29,376 bases of DNA from a virus. Below, piece by piece: positions 17,277 to 24,781 of the stretch. Numbering within the stretch: position 1 is the stretch's first letter; each line of letters starts with the position of its first letter. The notes under the pieces are model-generated. The model was not told where the DNA came from. It made no database searches and was given only the letters and a program-made list of their open reading frames with translations. The position numbers were made by a program, and so were the translations under genes. The DNA lies in the IMG/VR virus record IMGVR_UViG_3300037580_000056, positions 1 to 29,376 of that record, one strand, 5' to 3'.

Positions 17277-17805
17277 ACGATCTGCCAATCTCTACTCTCG
17301 GATAGTGATTCGTGAGGCAATCCAGAAGCACGTTCCCACTGTGGACAAGCTCATCTCCGAGCGGCCGGACGATAGCCCTGTCATGTTCCTCGGTGTCCTG
17401 AACGGCTGCTATCCGTTCATGGTCGACTTTCTCCGGGCGTCCCGCCATGCGGAGGGGGCGCTCATCTCGCATGTGGCGGTCAGAGACAACAAGCGGGTGT
17501 ACAACTTCGACGCCGAGGAATGTGTCGGCTACACGATCATCGTTCTCGATGACATCTGTGACCGGGGGGACACCCTTCACCATATCGTCCGGTACTTGGA
17601 AGGCGTTGTAGGACCCGATGGGGAAGTGTTGTCCGTGGTCCTGTGTGACCGGCCCGAACGACACCCACAGTTCACGTCGACTCTGGCGATGCTGACCGTA
17701 CCTGAGACGGCGGGGTGGCTGTTCGGGTACGGCATGGACGGCTACGACGGTTGCGACCGATACAGCCCAGACATCCGTCACTGTGTGCCGAGGGTCGAGG
17801 TATGA
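17269..17805 (+). CDS. Hypoxanthine/guanine phosphoribosyltransferase-like protein
   Basis: These enzymes join a purine base to PRPP, giving IMP or GMP. The PRPP loop is VLDDICDRGDTL (near residues 91-102), a variant of the usual DxxDTGxT. An earlier FLGVLNGCYPFMVDFLR resembles the HPRT loop I region (VGVLKGA...DLxR). A C-terminal GYGMDGYDGCDRYSPDIRH matches the GYGLDxxxxxRxxxxI base-binding end. I choose GTG 17269, because GAGG (17259-17262) lies 6 bases upstream; ATG 17257 lacks an SD. The length of 178 residues suits the family. It overlaps queE by 8 bases and queD by ATGA. Its base specificity cannot be read from sequence. Recycling of guanine released by DpdA is a hypothesis. Confidence 0.82.
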   Translation: MSERSANLYSRIVIREAIQKHVPTVDKLISERPDDSPVMFLGVLNGCYPFMVDFLRASRHAEGALISHVAVRDNKRVYNFDAEECVGYTIIVLDDICDRGDTLHHIVRYLEGVVGPDGEVLSVVLCDRPERHPQFTSTLAMLTVPETAGWLFGYGMDGYDGCDRYSPDIRHCVPRVEV

Positions 17806-18275
17806 AAACCACTGTCACGAAAGAGATTCAGTTCGACATGGGGCATCGTGTCCCGTTCCATGAGTCGAAGTGCCAGAACCCGCACGGCCACCGATACCGT
17901 GCGGAAATGGGTATCTCCGGGCGCATCATCACGGACCACGGCCACCCTGAAATGGGGATGATCGTAGACTACGGCCACATGAAGACGATACTCATGGAGA
18001 TCGTTCATGACCCGCTTGACCACGGCTTTATGGTTTGGGAACTGGACACCAACATGATGCCGTTCGTCCGTGACTCGCAGAATGATCACGGATGGAAGTG
18101 GGTCGTCGTTCCGTTCATCCCCACGGCCGAGGAAATCTCACGCTGGCTGTTCAGAAAGCTCGAGCGCCGCGTGACCGAAATCTATGGAGACGACGTGTGG
18201 CTAACGCATCTGTCACTCTGGGAAACCCCAACTTCAGTGGCGACGACGACATTCGGCGACGCAAGTCTGAAGTAG
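17802..18275 (+). CDS. queD: 6-carboxytetrahydropterin synthase (QueD)
   Basis: QueD converts dihydroneopterin triphosphate to 6-carboxy-5,6,7,8-tetrahydropterin, the second step to preQ0. The zinc ligands H15, H28 and H30 (FDMGHRVPFH and NPHGHRY) and the catalytic Cys C24 (ESKC) are all present. The HGFMV and PTAEEISRWLF segments match the family's D-H and helix elements. At 157 residues it is slightly longer than the ~120 of E. coli. The ATG lies in an ATGA overlap with the phosphoribosyltransferase gene. Its last 79 bases also encode the start of folE in another frame. Confidence 0.93.
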   Translation: MKTTVTKEIQFDMGHRVPFHESKCQNPHGHRYRAEMGISGRIITDHGHPEMGMIVDYGHMKTILMEIVHDPLDHGFMVWELDTNMMPFVRDSQNDHGWKWVVVPFIPTAEEISRWLFRKLERRVTEIYGDDVWLTHLSLWETPTSVATTTFGDASLK

Positions 18276-18799
18276 CTGGCCTCACGGGTCAGTTCCTGGC
18301 GGCCATTGGCGAGTACGGTGTGGAAGGCCGTACGGAGAACACGCCTGACCGCGTGGCTCGGTTCTGGTTGGACTGGCTGAACACGTCGGATGTCGAGGTG
18401 ACTACGTTTCCCAGCGATGGCTACGACGAGATGGTCGTGGTGCGTGACATCAGCTTCTACTCGGTCTGTGAGCATCACCTTCTTCCGTTCCATGGGACTG
18501 CCGACGTCGCCTACATCCCGAACAAGCGGATCGTGGGACTCAGCAAAATCCCCCGTATTGTCGAACACTTCTCCCGCCGGCTGCAGAACCAAGAGCGCAT
18601 CACACGCCAGGTGGCTGACGCAATCACCGAGTACGTCGAGCCGTGGGGCGTGGGCGTGGTGCTACGCGCCCGTCATATGTGCATGGAGATGCGGGGAGTG
18701 AAGCAGCAGGCGGAGACCGTGACCAGTCACTTGCTGGGGTCGTTCCGGCAGGACGACAAGCAACGCGCCGAGTTCCTAGCCCTATCAAGGAGCGGATGA
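18197..18799 (+). CDS. folE: GTP cyclohydrolase I (FolE), GTG start inside queD
   Basis: FolE converts GTP to dihydroneopterin triphosphate, the entry step to preQ0 as well as to folate. Zinc-binding residues C91, H94 (SVCEHHLLPFHG) and C162 (RHMCMEMRG) are spaced as in the E. coli enzyme (the two Cys 71 apart). TENTPDRVARFW and GLSKIPRIVEHFSRRLQNQE are also strongly typical. There is no ATG before the conserved domain in this part of the frame. GTG 18197 is preceded by GGAG (18186-18189) at 7 bases, giving a 200-residue protein. A longer ATG 18092 form would be buried in queD and add residues without family resemblance. The stop overlaps queC. Confidence 0.93.
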   Translation: MANASVTLGNPNFSGDDDIRRRKSEVAGLTGQFLAAIGEYGVEGRTENTPDRVARFWLDWLNTSDVEVTTFPSDGYDEMVVVRDISFYSVCEHHLLPFHGTADVAYIPNKRIVGLSKIPRIVEHFSRRLQNQERITRQVADAITEYVEPWGVGVVLRARHMCMEMRGVKQQAETVTSHLLGSFRQDDKQRAEFLALSRSG

Positions 18800-19674
18800 T
18801 GTCCCTGTTCCTCAATACGCTCGGTACTCTGTTCTCCGGTGGCCACATCAAGTTGCCGGAACAGTACCGGACTATCGTCGGGGAAAGTGTCACCGCGAAG
18901 GAAATCCTCGAGCAAGATCCCGACATCCTCGATCGGATAGAATGGCTCCCGAATCAGGAACACATCGTGTTGGCGTCAGGAGGTCTGGACTCCACCATCG
19001 CTGGGCTTCAGTACCCAACGGCGCAGCCGGTCTACATCGATCTCGGTCAAGCGTACGCCCACCACGAGATCAAGGCTGCCAGGACGATCTTCCCCCATCT
19101 GTGGGTTATCCGGTACGACACTATGTACCGCGCTTACCAGCACATCATCCCGATGCGGAACGCCATCGTCCTTCGTCTGGCGGGGGAACTGGTGACGCAG
19201 TACGCTTGGGCAGCCAAGCCTAGAATTGGGACCATCACGTTCTCCTGCGTGGAGGGGGAGACGCCGACGTCGGGCGGCGACAAGTCCATGGACTTCATGG
19301 ATGAGATCGGGTCCTGGCGTTGGGGGCCGGTGTTCAAGCTCCGTACGCCCTTGGTGAAGCTGTCCAAGGGCGCGGCCATCCGCATGTACCTTGACGGTGG
19401 CGGTGACGAGGCTCTCCTGCACCAGACAGTTTCGTGTTTCACTCCCCATGAGGGGGACCACTGTGGGGAATGCCGGGCGTGTTTCCGTCGCTGGATTGCC
19501 GGGCAGTACGCAGGGGTCGAGTTCGCGTTCGCTACCGACCCGTTGGGGTCCGAGTGGCCTGACTACTACCTAATTCGCATGGACCGGGCGTTGAAGACGG
19601 GTGACTTCACGCTCTACACGAAGCATCGCTGCGAGTACGTGACCGGCGTCCTGAACCCCTATCGAGGAATGTGA
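18799..19674 (+). CDS. queC: 7-cyano-7-deazaguanine (preQ0) synthase (QueC)
   Basis: QueC converts 7-carboxy-7-deazaguanine to preQ0 with ATP and ammonia. The PP-loop ATP motif SGGLDS is at residues 60-65. The zinc site C213, C222, C225, C228 (the last three in CGECRAC) is intact. The 291-residue length exceeds the ~230 of standalone QueC, mainly through ~50 N-terminal residues and insertions. No second amidotransferase domain (as in Gat-QueC) is visible. I choose ATG 18799 because AGGAG (18788-18792) lies 6 bases upstream; ATG 18796 is only 3 bases from it. The product joins FolE, QueD and QueE to give a full preQ0 pathway. Confidence 0.92.
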   Translation: MSLFLNTLGTLFSGGHIKLPEQYRTIVGESVTAKEILEQDPDILDRIEWLPNQEHIVLASGGLDSTIAGLQYPTAQPVYIDLGQAYAHHEIKAARTIFPHLWVIRYDTMYRAYQHIIPMRNAIVLRLAGELVTQYAWAAKPRIGTITFSCVEGETPTSGGDKSMDFMDEIGSWRWGPVFKLRTPLVKLSKGAAIRMYLDGGGDEALLHQTVSCFTPHEGDHCGECRACFRRWIAGQYAGVEFAFATDPLGSEWPDYYLIRMDRALKTGDFTLYTKHRCEYVTGVLNPYRGM

Positions 19675-19675
19675 C

Positions 19676-20851
19676 ATGGCGAACGCACGGGAGATTCCTG
19701 GCGGTGCCGTCAGAGTAGCTATCGTTGGCGTGGGGAACTGCGCATCAGCGTTCGTGCAGGGGCTGGTCTACTACGCCGAGCCTGGTGCAGGGGACTCGGG
19801 GATCATGATGCCGGAGATCGGCGGCTATACCATCTCGGATATCTACCCGGTCGCTGCGTTCGATGTGAACGAACGGAAGGTCGGGCAGTACTTGAGTGAC
19901 GCTATCTGGGCTGAGCCGAACTGCTGTGTCCCATTCCTTGACGAGTTCGAATGGCGTAGTGACATCAATGAGTCTCACGCCGGGAACGTGATCGTCCAGC
20001 AGGGGCCTGAGAGCGATGGGGTCGCCCAACACTATAGAGACACACTTTCGCCTCTGGAACCGTCTGGTGACGACCAGGGACGTATGGAGGTCGTCGCTGC
20101 GTTGAGGGAGTCCAAGACGGATGTCCTCATCAACTTCCTGCCGGTCGGTTCGGAGAAGGCGTCCCACATCTACGCCCGTGCCGCGTTGGAGGCGGGCGTC
20201 GCGTTCGTGAACTGTATCCCGACGTTCATCGCGTCGGACCCCGAGGGCTACTTCTTTCATGCGTTCGATGAGGCGGGCTTGCCACTTCTGGGCGACGACA
20301 TCAAGAGCCAGGTCGGTGCCACTATCACGCACCGGACGCTCATGCAGATGATTGAGCGCCAAGGGCAGGAGGTCACGTCCTCCTACCAGTTGAACGTCGG
20401 TGGGAACACGGACTTCCAGAACATGCTGGACCGTTCTCGGTTGGAGATGAAGCGTGAGTCCAAGCAACGGGCGGTGACGTCAGCCATCCCCTACGACTTT
20501 GACATGTACGCCGGGCCGTCAGACTACGTGCCTCATCTGCATGACATGAAAGTCTGCTTCATCCGTATCGAAGGTACTCAGTTCGGCGGGGTACCGTTCG
20601 AGATGGACATCAAACTCAAGGTCCATGACAGCCCCAACTCGGCGGGAGTCGTGCACAACGCCGTCCGCGTGGCCAAGGCGATCATGGACAAATACTCGGA
20701 TCTCGATCCTGGCTTGAAGACTTCCCGCCGAGCCGTCAGAGAATTGTCAACCTTAGCGTCCGCGTGTTTCTTCAAGCACCCACTGACTCAGATGGATGAG
20801 ACATATGCCAGAGGCAGACTCCAGTCTTTGCTCAACATCGGCAGAGAGTAA
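19676..20851 (+). CDS. ino1: myo-Inositol-1-phosphate synthase (INO1/MIPS-type)
   Basis: This enzyme isomerises glucose 6-phosphate to inositol 1-phosphate through an NAD-dependent oxidation-aldol-reduction. The NAD-binding start VRVAIVGVGNCAS (residues 12-24) is followed by FDVNERKVG, a Cys/Pro-rich patch, a substrate-site segment KSQVGATITHR (near 210-220), NVGGNTDFQNM (near 240-250) and SPNSAGVVHNAVR (near 320-332). All are marks of the actinobacterial-type MIPS family, and 391 residues is close to its usual length. Active-site Lys and Asp residues appear kept in these segments. It begins one base after queC ends and overlaps dpdA by 56 bases. Its placement in a DNA-modification operon has no known explanation. 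Confidence 0.92.
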   Translation: MANAREIPGGAVRVAIVGVGNCASAFVQGLVYYAEPGAGDSGIMMPEIGGYTISDIYPVAAFDVNERKVGQYLSDAIWAEPNCCVPFLDEFEWRSDINESHAGNVIVQQGPESDGVAQHYRDTLSPLEPSGDDQGRMEVVAALRESKTDVLINFLPVGSEKASHIYARAALEAGVAFVNCIPTFIASDPEGYFFHAFDEAGLPLLGDDIKSQVGATITHRTLMQMIERQGQEVTSSYQLNVGGNTDFQNMLDRSRLEMKRESKQRAVTSAIPYDFDMYAGPSDYVPHLHDMKVCFIRIEGTQFGGVPFEMDIKLKVHDSPNSAGVVHNAVRVAKAIMDKYSDLDPGLKTSRRAVRELSTLASACFFKHPLTQMDETYARGRLQSLLNIGRE

Positions 20852-21734
20852 GTTCAACGAGCGACCGCGTTGCTTGAGTTCCTTCTGGTACCTAAGGAAC
20901 CGCCCACTTCGGGACACTATCAGGGACACGTACGGTGGGAAGCCGCCTGCGTTCATGCTCGACTCAGGAGCGTTCACCGCTTGGAACGGTGGGCATGAAC
21001 TGGAACTCCAGTCGTACATCGACTTCATCCAAGAGTACCGGGACTTGTTCACGGTCTACGTGGCACAAGACGTCATCATGGACTGGAAGGCGTCCCGCGA
21101 GAACACTGAGGAAATGGAACGGCAGGGGTTGAAGCCCATCCCGGTCTACCACGCTGGGTCGCCCCTCAAAGAGTTCGACCGGATCATGGAACGCTATGAC
21201 TACTTCGCCCTGGGTGGGATGGCGTTCTGGCCTGCGGCGAAACGCCGGGCGATCATGCTCGACTGGTGGAAGCGGATCGAGGAACGCAATTACGAGGGGC
21301 GTGTCCACGGCTTCGCAGTCACCAGCATGGAATTGATGCGGACGTTCCCGTGGTATAGCGTGGACAGTAGCACTTGGACACAGCCGTTCAGGTGGGGATC
21401 GCTGACGCTGTTCAACGGGGGAATCATCAAGCAGGTCAAGGTCAACAACCGGCGGGCGATGTTCCGTCAAGAGCATCTGCTACGTCGGTACGGATATGAT
21501 ATTGCCCGGCTCATCAGTGATAATCGTAGTCGTGAGAGGCGTCAGGAGTTGGCCTGTATCTCCCTCATGAACTGGATGGACTGCGAGGATTGGATTACTG
21601 AGCGGAGAGGCAGCCAGTTCAGGATGTACTTCGCTCACACGATTGAATGGAACGAGTGGCCGCCCATCGTAGACCTCGTGAGGGAACAGTACCGTGCCAG
21701 AGACCGCCAGCGACACCGCCGCCGAACATCGTAA
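20796..21734 (+). CDS. dpdA: DpdA-like DNA-guanine transglycosylase (phage type)
   Basis: DpdA enzymes, relatives of tRNA-guanine transglycosylase (TGT), exchange guanine in DNA for a 7-deazaguanine. Seen here: FMLDSGAFTAWN (residues 53-64), in which D56 matches the DSGGF general-base Asp of TGT; YVAQDVIMDW near 88-97; HGFAVTS near 172-178; and VDSSTW with D190, the probable nucleophile. The C-terminal zinc motif of TGT (CxCxxC...H) is absent. At 312 residues it is compact. Start is ATG 20796 or 20805; neither has a strong SD, and coupling to the preceding gene is likely. Position after queC and MIPS, and 41-base overlap with a ParB-like gene, support the role. I infer insertion of preQ0 into phage DNA. 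Confidence 0.87.
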   Translation: MRHMPEADSSLCSTSAESKFNERPRCLSSFWYLRNRPLRDTIRDTYGGKPPAFMLDSGAFTAWNGGHELELQSYIDFIQEYRDLFTVYVAQDVIMDWKASRENTEEMERQGLKPIPVYHAGSPLKEFDRIMERYDYFALGGMAFWPAAKRRAIMLDWWKRIEERNYEGRVHGFAVTSMELMRTFPWYSVDSSTWTQPFRWGSLTLFNGGIIKQVKVNNRRAMFRQEHLLRRYGYDIARLISDNRSRERRQELACISLMNWMDCEDWITERRGSQFRMYFAHTIEWNEWPPIVDLVREQYRARDRQRHRRRTS

Positions 21735-22482
21735 GGTCATCCCCATCCGGCTCAAGTCCGTTGAGTTTGAGCCGATAGACGATCTCGTGGCTGTGGACGA
21801 CAATCCACAGGAACACGACATCGACGGGATCAAGAGGTCGATCCTCGAGTTCGGGTACATGCTGCCCATCATCATCAACCTCGACGGGAGGATTGTCGGT
21901 GGGCATGGCAGAAAAACCGCGCTATTGGAACTCCGGGACGAGGGCTACGAGCTTGAAGGCGGGGGAAGGATTCCCGTCCTGCGGGGGGACTTCACTGAGC
22001 GAGAGGCAGCGGTTCTGTTGCCTGGGCTGAACGAGTTGCAGGGCTACCCCGACCCGACCCGGTTGGGCGCGTACATCAACGAGCGGATGTCCGAGTTGGG
22101 CATGGAACTGGCCGATTTCGAACCCGCCGGCTACAGCCTGGGTCGGCTCGAGGAACTGTCCTCCCTCACCGACACCATGGAAATCTTGCAGGAGAAGATG
22201 GCGAAGGTGGCCGGCCAATCTTCTGACGGTCCTTCGGGGGCGCATCTGGTTATCAGGCTGACATCCTCTCAGGCGTACTTGTTCGAGGCGGTCTCCGGTT
22301 GGATCATTGACGACGAGGATACAATCGGTGCGATTGCCGCCGAGTACGGCAATGACAACGAGGTGGGCAATGCCATCTTCCGAATGTGCCAGATGATCTA
22401 CGCGGATCCGGACGTTCGTGCGGAGATAGGCCCCATAGAGGAACCTGTCGATGACTATGGATCTACCGACGAAGACGAGTGA
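21694..22482 (+). CDS. ParB-like N-terminal domain protein
   Basis: This 262-residue protein has a ParB/Srx-type N-terminal fold: the DLVAVDDNPQEHDIDGIKRSI strand-helix (near 22-45), FGYMLPIIINLDGRIVGGHGR with the GGHGR phosphate/CTP-binding box (near 65-75), and a VLRGDFTEREAAVLLPGLNE end (near 95-115). Phage copies of this fold are often called ParB-like nucleases and occur near methyltransferase, DpdA or terminase genes. The C-terminal 120 residues are acidic and have no helix-turn-helix that I recognise. The start is GTG 21694, with GAGGG (21680-21684) 9 bases upstream. The gene overlaps dpdA by 41 bases and terS by 32, so its role may link base modification and packaging. Confidence 0.82.
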   Translation: MPETASDTAAEHRKVIPIRLKSVEFEPIDDLVAVDDNPQEHDIDGIKRSILEFGYMLPIIINLDGRIVGGHGRKTALLELRDEGYELEGGGRIPVLRGDFTEREAAVLLPGLNELQGYPDPTRLGAYINERMSELGMELADFEPAGYSLGRLEELSSLTDTMEILQEKMAKVAGQSSDGPSGAHLVIRLTSSQAYLFEAVSGWIIDDEDTIGAIAAEYGNDNEVGNAIFRMCQMIYADPDVRAEIGPIEEPVDDYGSTDEDE

Positions 22483-23047
22483 TCCCGACGGCGAGGCCGC
22501 TTTTCTTGGGCATACCAAGAAGTGGCAGGTCGCCGAACTCGTTGTCGCAGGATCGTCTCAACGAGACGCTGCCCGTGCTGTCGGGGTGAATGAGTCGACC
22601 GTCAGCAACTGGAAGCGGCACCGTGACGCCGAGTACATGCAGTACCTTCGCGCTCACCTTCTCGACGTTGACGAAATCGACCACGAGATCCAATCGCTCC
22701 AAGCATCTCAGGACGCTCGTGTCGTCCTCCGGAGACTCGCCAGGAACGAAGACAACGATGCGGACACGAAGGAGCGTATCGATGCGGCACGGACTCTACT
22801 GAACGATGCGGCGGCCCGCCGACGAGTACGTGTCGAGATCACCGGTGCCGGGGGTGGGGCGGTACAGCACAGCATCATGGCTGAGGCCATCCTGAGAGCT
22901 CCCGACGCTGAGAAGCCCCCCAAGCCGGAAGGGTGGGACGAGACTTACGGTGTCCAGGGGGTCAAGGTGATCGACGTTGATGCCAATGTTGGCCCCGAAG
23001 CTGGCAGTACTGAATCCAGTGATGACCCGGCCCCCGAGGATTCCTAG
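22451..23047 (+). CDS. Terminase small subunit-like DNA-binding protein
   Basis: The N-terminal region contains a helix-turn-helix, SSQRDAARAVGVNESTVSNWKRH (near residues 36-58), typical of TerS proteins and related HTH_23 domains. Charged helices follow (DEIDHEIQSLQ, DTKERIDAARTLLNDAA), consistent with oligomerisation. The C-terminal 60 residues are Pro/Asp/Glu-rich and probably disordered. It would recognise the packaging site and regulate the large subunit encoded immediately downstream (3-base gap). Start ATG 22451 has AGGA about 8 bases upstream; ATG 22457 is possible. The assignment rests on the HTH and position, and a regulatory DNA-binding protein remains possible. Confidence 0.78.
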   Translation: MTMDLPTKTSDPDGEAAFLGHTKKWQVAELVVAGSSQRDAARAVGVNESTVSNWKRHRDAEYMQYLRAHLLDVDEIDHEIQSLQASQDARVVLRRLARNEDNDADTKERIDAARTLLNDAAARRRVRVEITGAGGGAVQHSIMAEAILRAPDAEKPPKPEGWDETYGVQGVKVIDVDANVGPEAGSTESSDDPAPEDS

Positions 23048-23049
23048 CC

Positions 23050-24555
23050 ATGTACCTAACACCCGATCAGGCACTCAAGCATTTCCTAGATAAGTACTAT
23101 TGGGACCCGCTTGGCTTCGTGCAAGACCCGGAAGCTCTGAACCACTTCCTGTGGACGAAACAGCGCGAGATCATCACGTCCGTGTTCAAGAACCCACGGA
23201 CAGCGGTGAAGGCTGGCCACAGTGTCGGCAAGACGTTCGTAGCAGCGATGGCTGCCCTCGCGTTCCTCTACCTTAGGCAGCCGTCCAAGGTCATCACGAC
23301 CGCGCCTACCGGGCGTCAGGTGCGTTCACTGCTCTGGTCAGAGATCAATGCCATCTTCAACCGCTCAGTGAAGCCCATCTTTGGCGGTGAGTGCCTGCAG
23401 ACCGGCCTGTCACTCGGCCCTGACTGGTACGCCTTGGGCTTCTCGACGGACGACCCAGACAACGTGTCGGGTTTCCACCAAGAACACATCCTCGTGATCG
23501 TTGACGAGGCAATGGGGATTGACCAGCCCATCTTCGACGCCTTGGAATCGCTGTGCGCGTCCGGGGATGCCCACATGCTGCTCATTGGGAACCCCTCGGG
23601 AGCGAGTGGCCCGTTCTTCAACGCCTGTGAGTCCACAGACTGGAACACGATTACCGTCTCCTGCTTGGACTCGCCCAACTTCACGGGCGAGAAGGTTCCC
23701 ACGCGGGTCCAGAACCGGCTGGTCACCAGGGACTGGGTTGAGTCGAGGAAGTCAGCGTGGGGCGAAGACTCGGCAGTGTACTCGGCTCGTGTTCTCGGCG
23801 AGTTCCCATTGGAAGGCCCCGACACGCTCATCCCGTTGGCTTGGATCGATGGGGCGATGCGCAAGGAGCTTGATCCAGGGGTGATTCTACCCAGGCATCT
23901 AGGTGTTGATGTGGCGTGGGAAGGCGACGATAGTTCCGTCTTGATGGCGAGGACAGGTGCACAGATTCATTGCGTGGGCCGTGTCCATCAGCGCGATCCG
24001 CTTGAAGTGGCGGAACTTGCTGCCTCCATCATGGAAGAACGAAGCACCGACATCTGCGTCGTCGACAAGGTGGGCATCGGTGCCGGGACGCTGGCCGCGC
24101 TTATGAAGAAGAACGTCGAGGGCTTCTTCACCAACGACACCCGTATCTTCGGCTTCAACGGCGCAGAGAAGTCACGCCGTGTGGATGACCACGGCATACC
24201 GCTGTTCCCGAACAGACGCTCCGAGTCGTGGTGGCACATGCGGGAAGCGTTGAACCCCGACACAGGATGGCTGGCGCTCGAACCCAACGACCAGATGCGA
24301 GCGGACCTATCTGCCCCAAGGTACGGGTACACCGGACGGAACCAGATCGTCGTGGAGTCCAAGGACAAGTTCAAGAAGCGGTTAGGGAGGTCGCCCGACT
24401 ATGGTGATGCCGCCGTGTATGCGTTAGACTGCGAACAGTGGAGGAATTACAAGGCATTGCTCACTGAAACACGCGGTGCTGTTAAAGCCAACGAGTATGA
24501 GAGTGGCGGCACACGAATCCCGACGTTAGCGTCCGCGCGTGACATGCCGTGTTAG
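23050..24555 (+). CDS. Terminase large subunit (packaging ATPase-nuclease)
   Basis: This 501-residue protein pumps DNA into the prohead and cuts it. The ATPase domain has Walker A AGHSVGKT (residues 55-62) and Walker B HILVIVDEA with D152-E153. The nuclease domain begins at HLGVDVAWEGDDSS (D287 as a metal ligand), continues with DICVVDKVGIG near 334-344, and ends with DYGDAAVYALD near 449-459, the three acidic clusters of the RNase H-like fold. The length and motif order are normal. A GAGGA-type SD (about 23036-23040) precedes ATG 23050. The gene ends 55 bases before a small membrane protein gene. Confidence 0.93.
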   Translation: MYLTPDQALKHFLDKYYWDPLGFVQDPEALNHFLWTKQREIITSVFKNPRTAVKAGHSVGKTFVAAMAALAFLYLRQPSKVITTAPTGRQVRSLLWSEINAIFNRSVKPIFGGECLQTGLSLGPDWYALGFSTDDPDNVSGFHQEHILVIVDEAMGIDQPIFDALESLCASGDAHMLLIGNPSGASGPFFNACESTDWNTITVSCLDSPNFTGEKVPTRVQNRLVTRDWVESRKSAWGEDSAVYSARVLGEFPLEGPDTLIPLAWIDGAMRKELDPGVILPRHLGVDVAWEGDDSSVLMARTGAQIHCVGRVHQRDPLEVAELAASIMEERSTDICVVDKVGIGAGTLAALMKKNVEGFFTNDTRIFGFNGAEKSRRVDDHGIPLFPNRRSESWWHMREALNPDTGWLALEPNDQMRADLSAPRYGYTGRNQIVVESKDKFKKRLGRSPDYGDAAVYALDCEQWRNYKALLTETRGAVKANEYESGGTRIPTLASARDMPC

Positions 24556-24582
24556 CCTTCACGAGGTCTCGACAACAGATGG

Positions 24583-24606
24583 CACTCCACCGTAACGAAT
24601 GGAGTG
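24583..24606 (+). promoter_or_regulatory. Hairpin whose 3' arm covers the SD of the small membrane protein
   Basis: CACTCCA (24583-24589) is a perfect reverse complement of TGGAGTG (24600-24606), with a 10-base loop. The right arm contains the GGAG (24601-24604) that lies 6 bases before ATG 24611. If it folds in mRNA, translation of that gene would be blocked until the stem opens. The pairing is seen; regulation is inferred. Confidence 0.6.
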
Positions 24607-24610
24607 ATAT

Positions 24611-24781
24611 ATGTTCGGATGGATAAAGTCCAAGACGGTTCTCTCTGCAATTGCCGTCGCGGGGATTGGGGTGCTTACCGCAACCGGAGTAGAAATCCCA
24701 GATGGGGTTCTCGAAATCGCTGGCGCACTCGGACTCATTGGGGTACGCCATGCCATCCATAAGCAGTCCGGTGACCGCTAA
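24611..24781 (+). CDS. Small membrane protein (56 residues), possibly holin-like
   Basis: The product begins FGWIKSKTVLSAIAVAGIGV, with a basic N-terminus and a hydrophobic stretch at residues ~10-24. A second less regular hydrophobic segment, VLEIAGALGLIGV, lies at ~33-45, and the tail is basic (RHAIHKQSGDR). This is the common make-up of small phage holins or superinfection-exclusion proteins with one or two membrane segments. No lysin gene is adjacent, so holin function is not proven. The SD GGAG is within the hairpin at 24583-24606. It overlaps the sigma-factor gene by 32 bases. Confidence 0.72.
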   Translation: MFGWIKSKTVLSAIAVAGIGVLTATGVEIPDGVLEIAGALGLIGVRHAIHKQSGDR

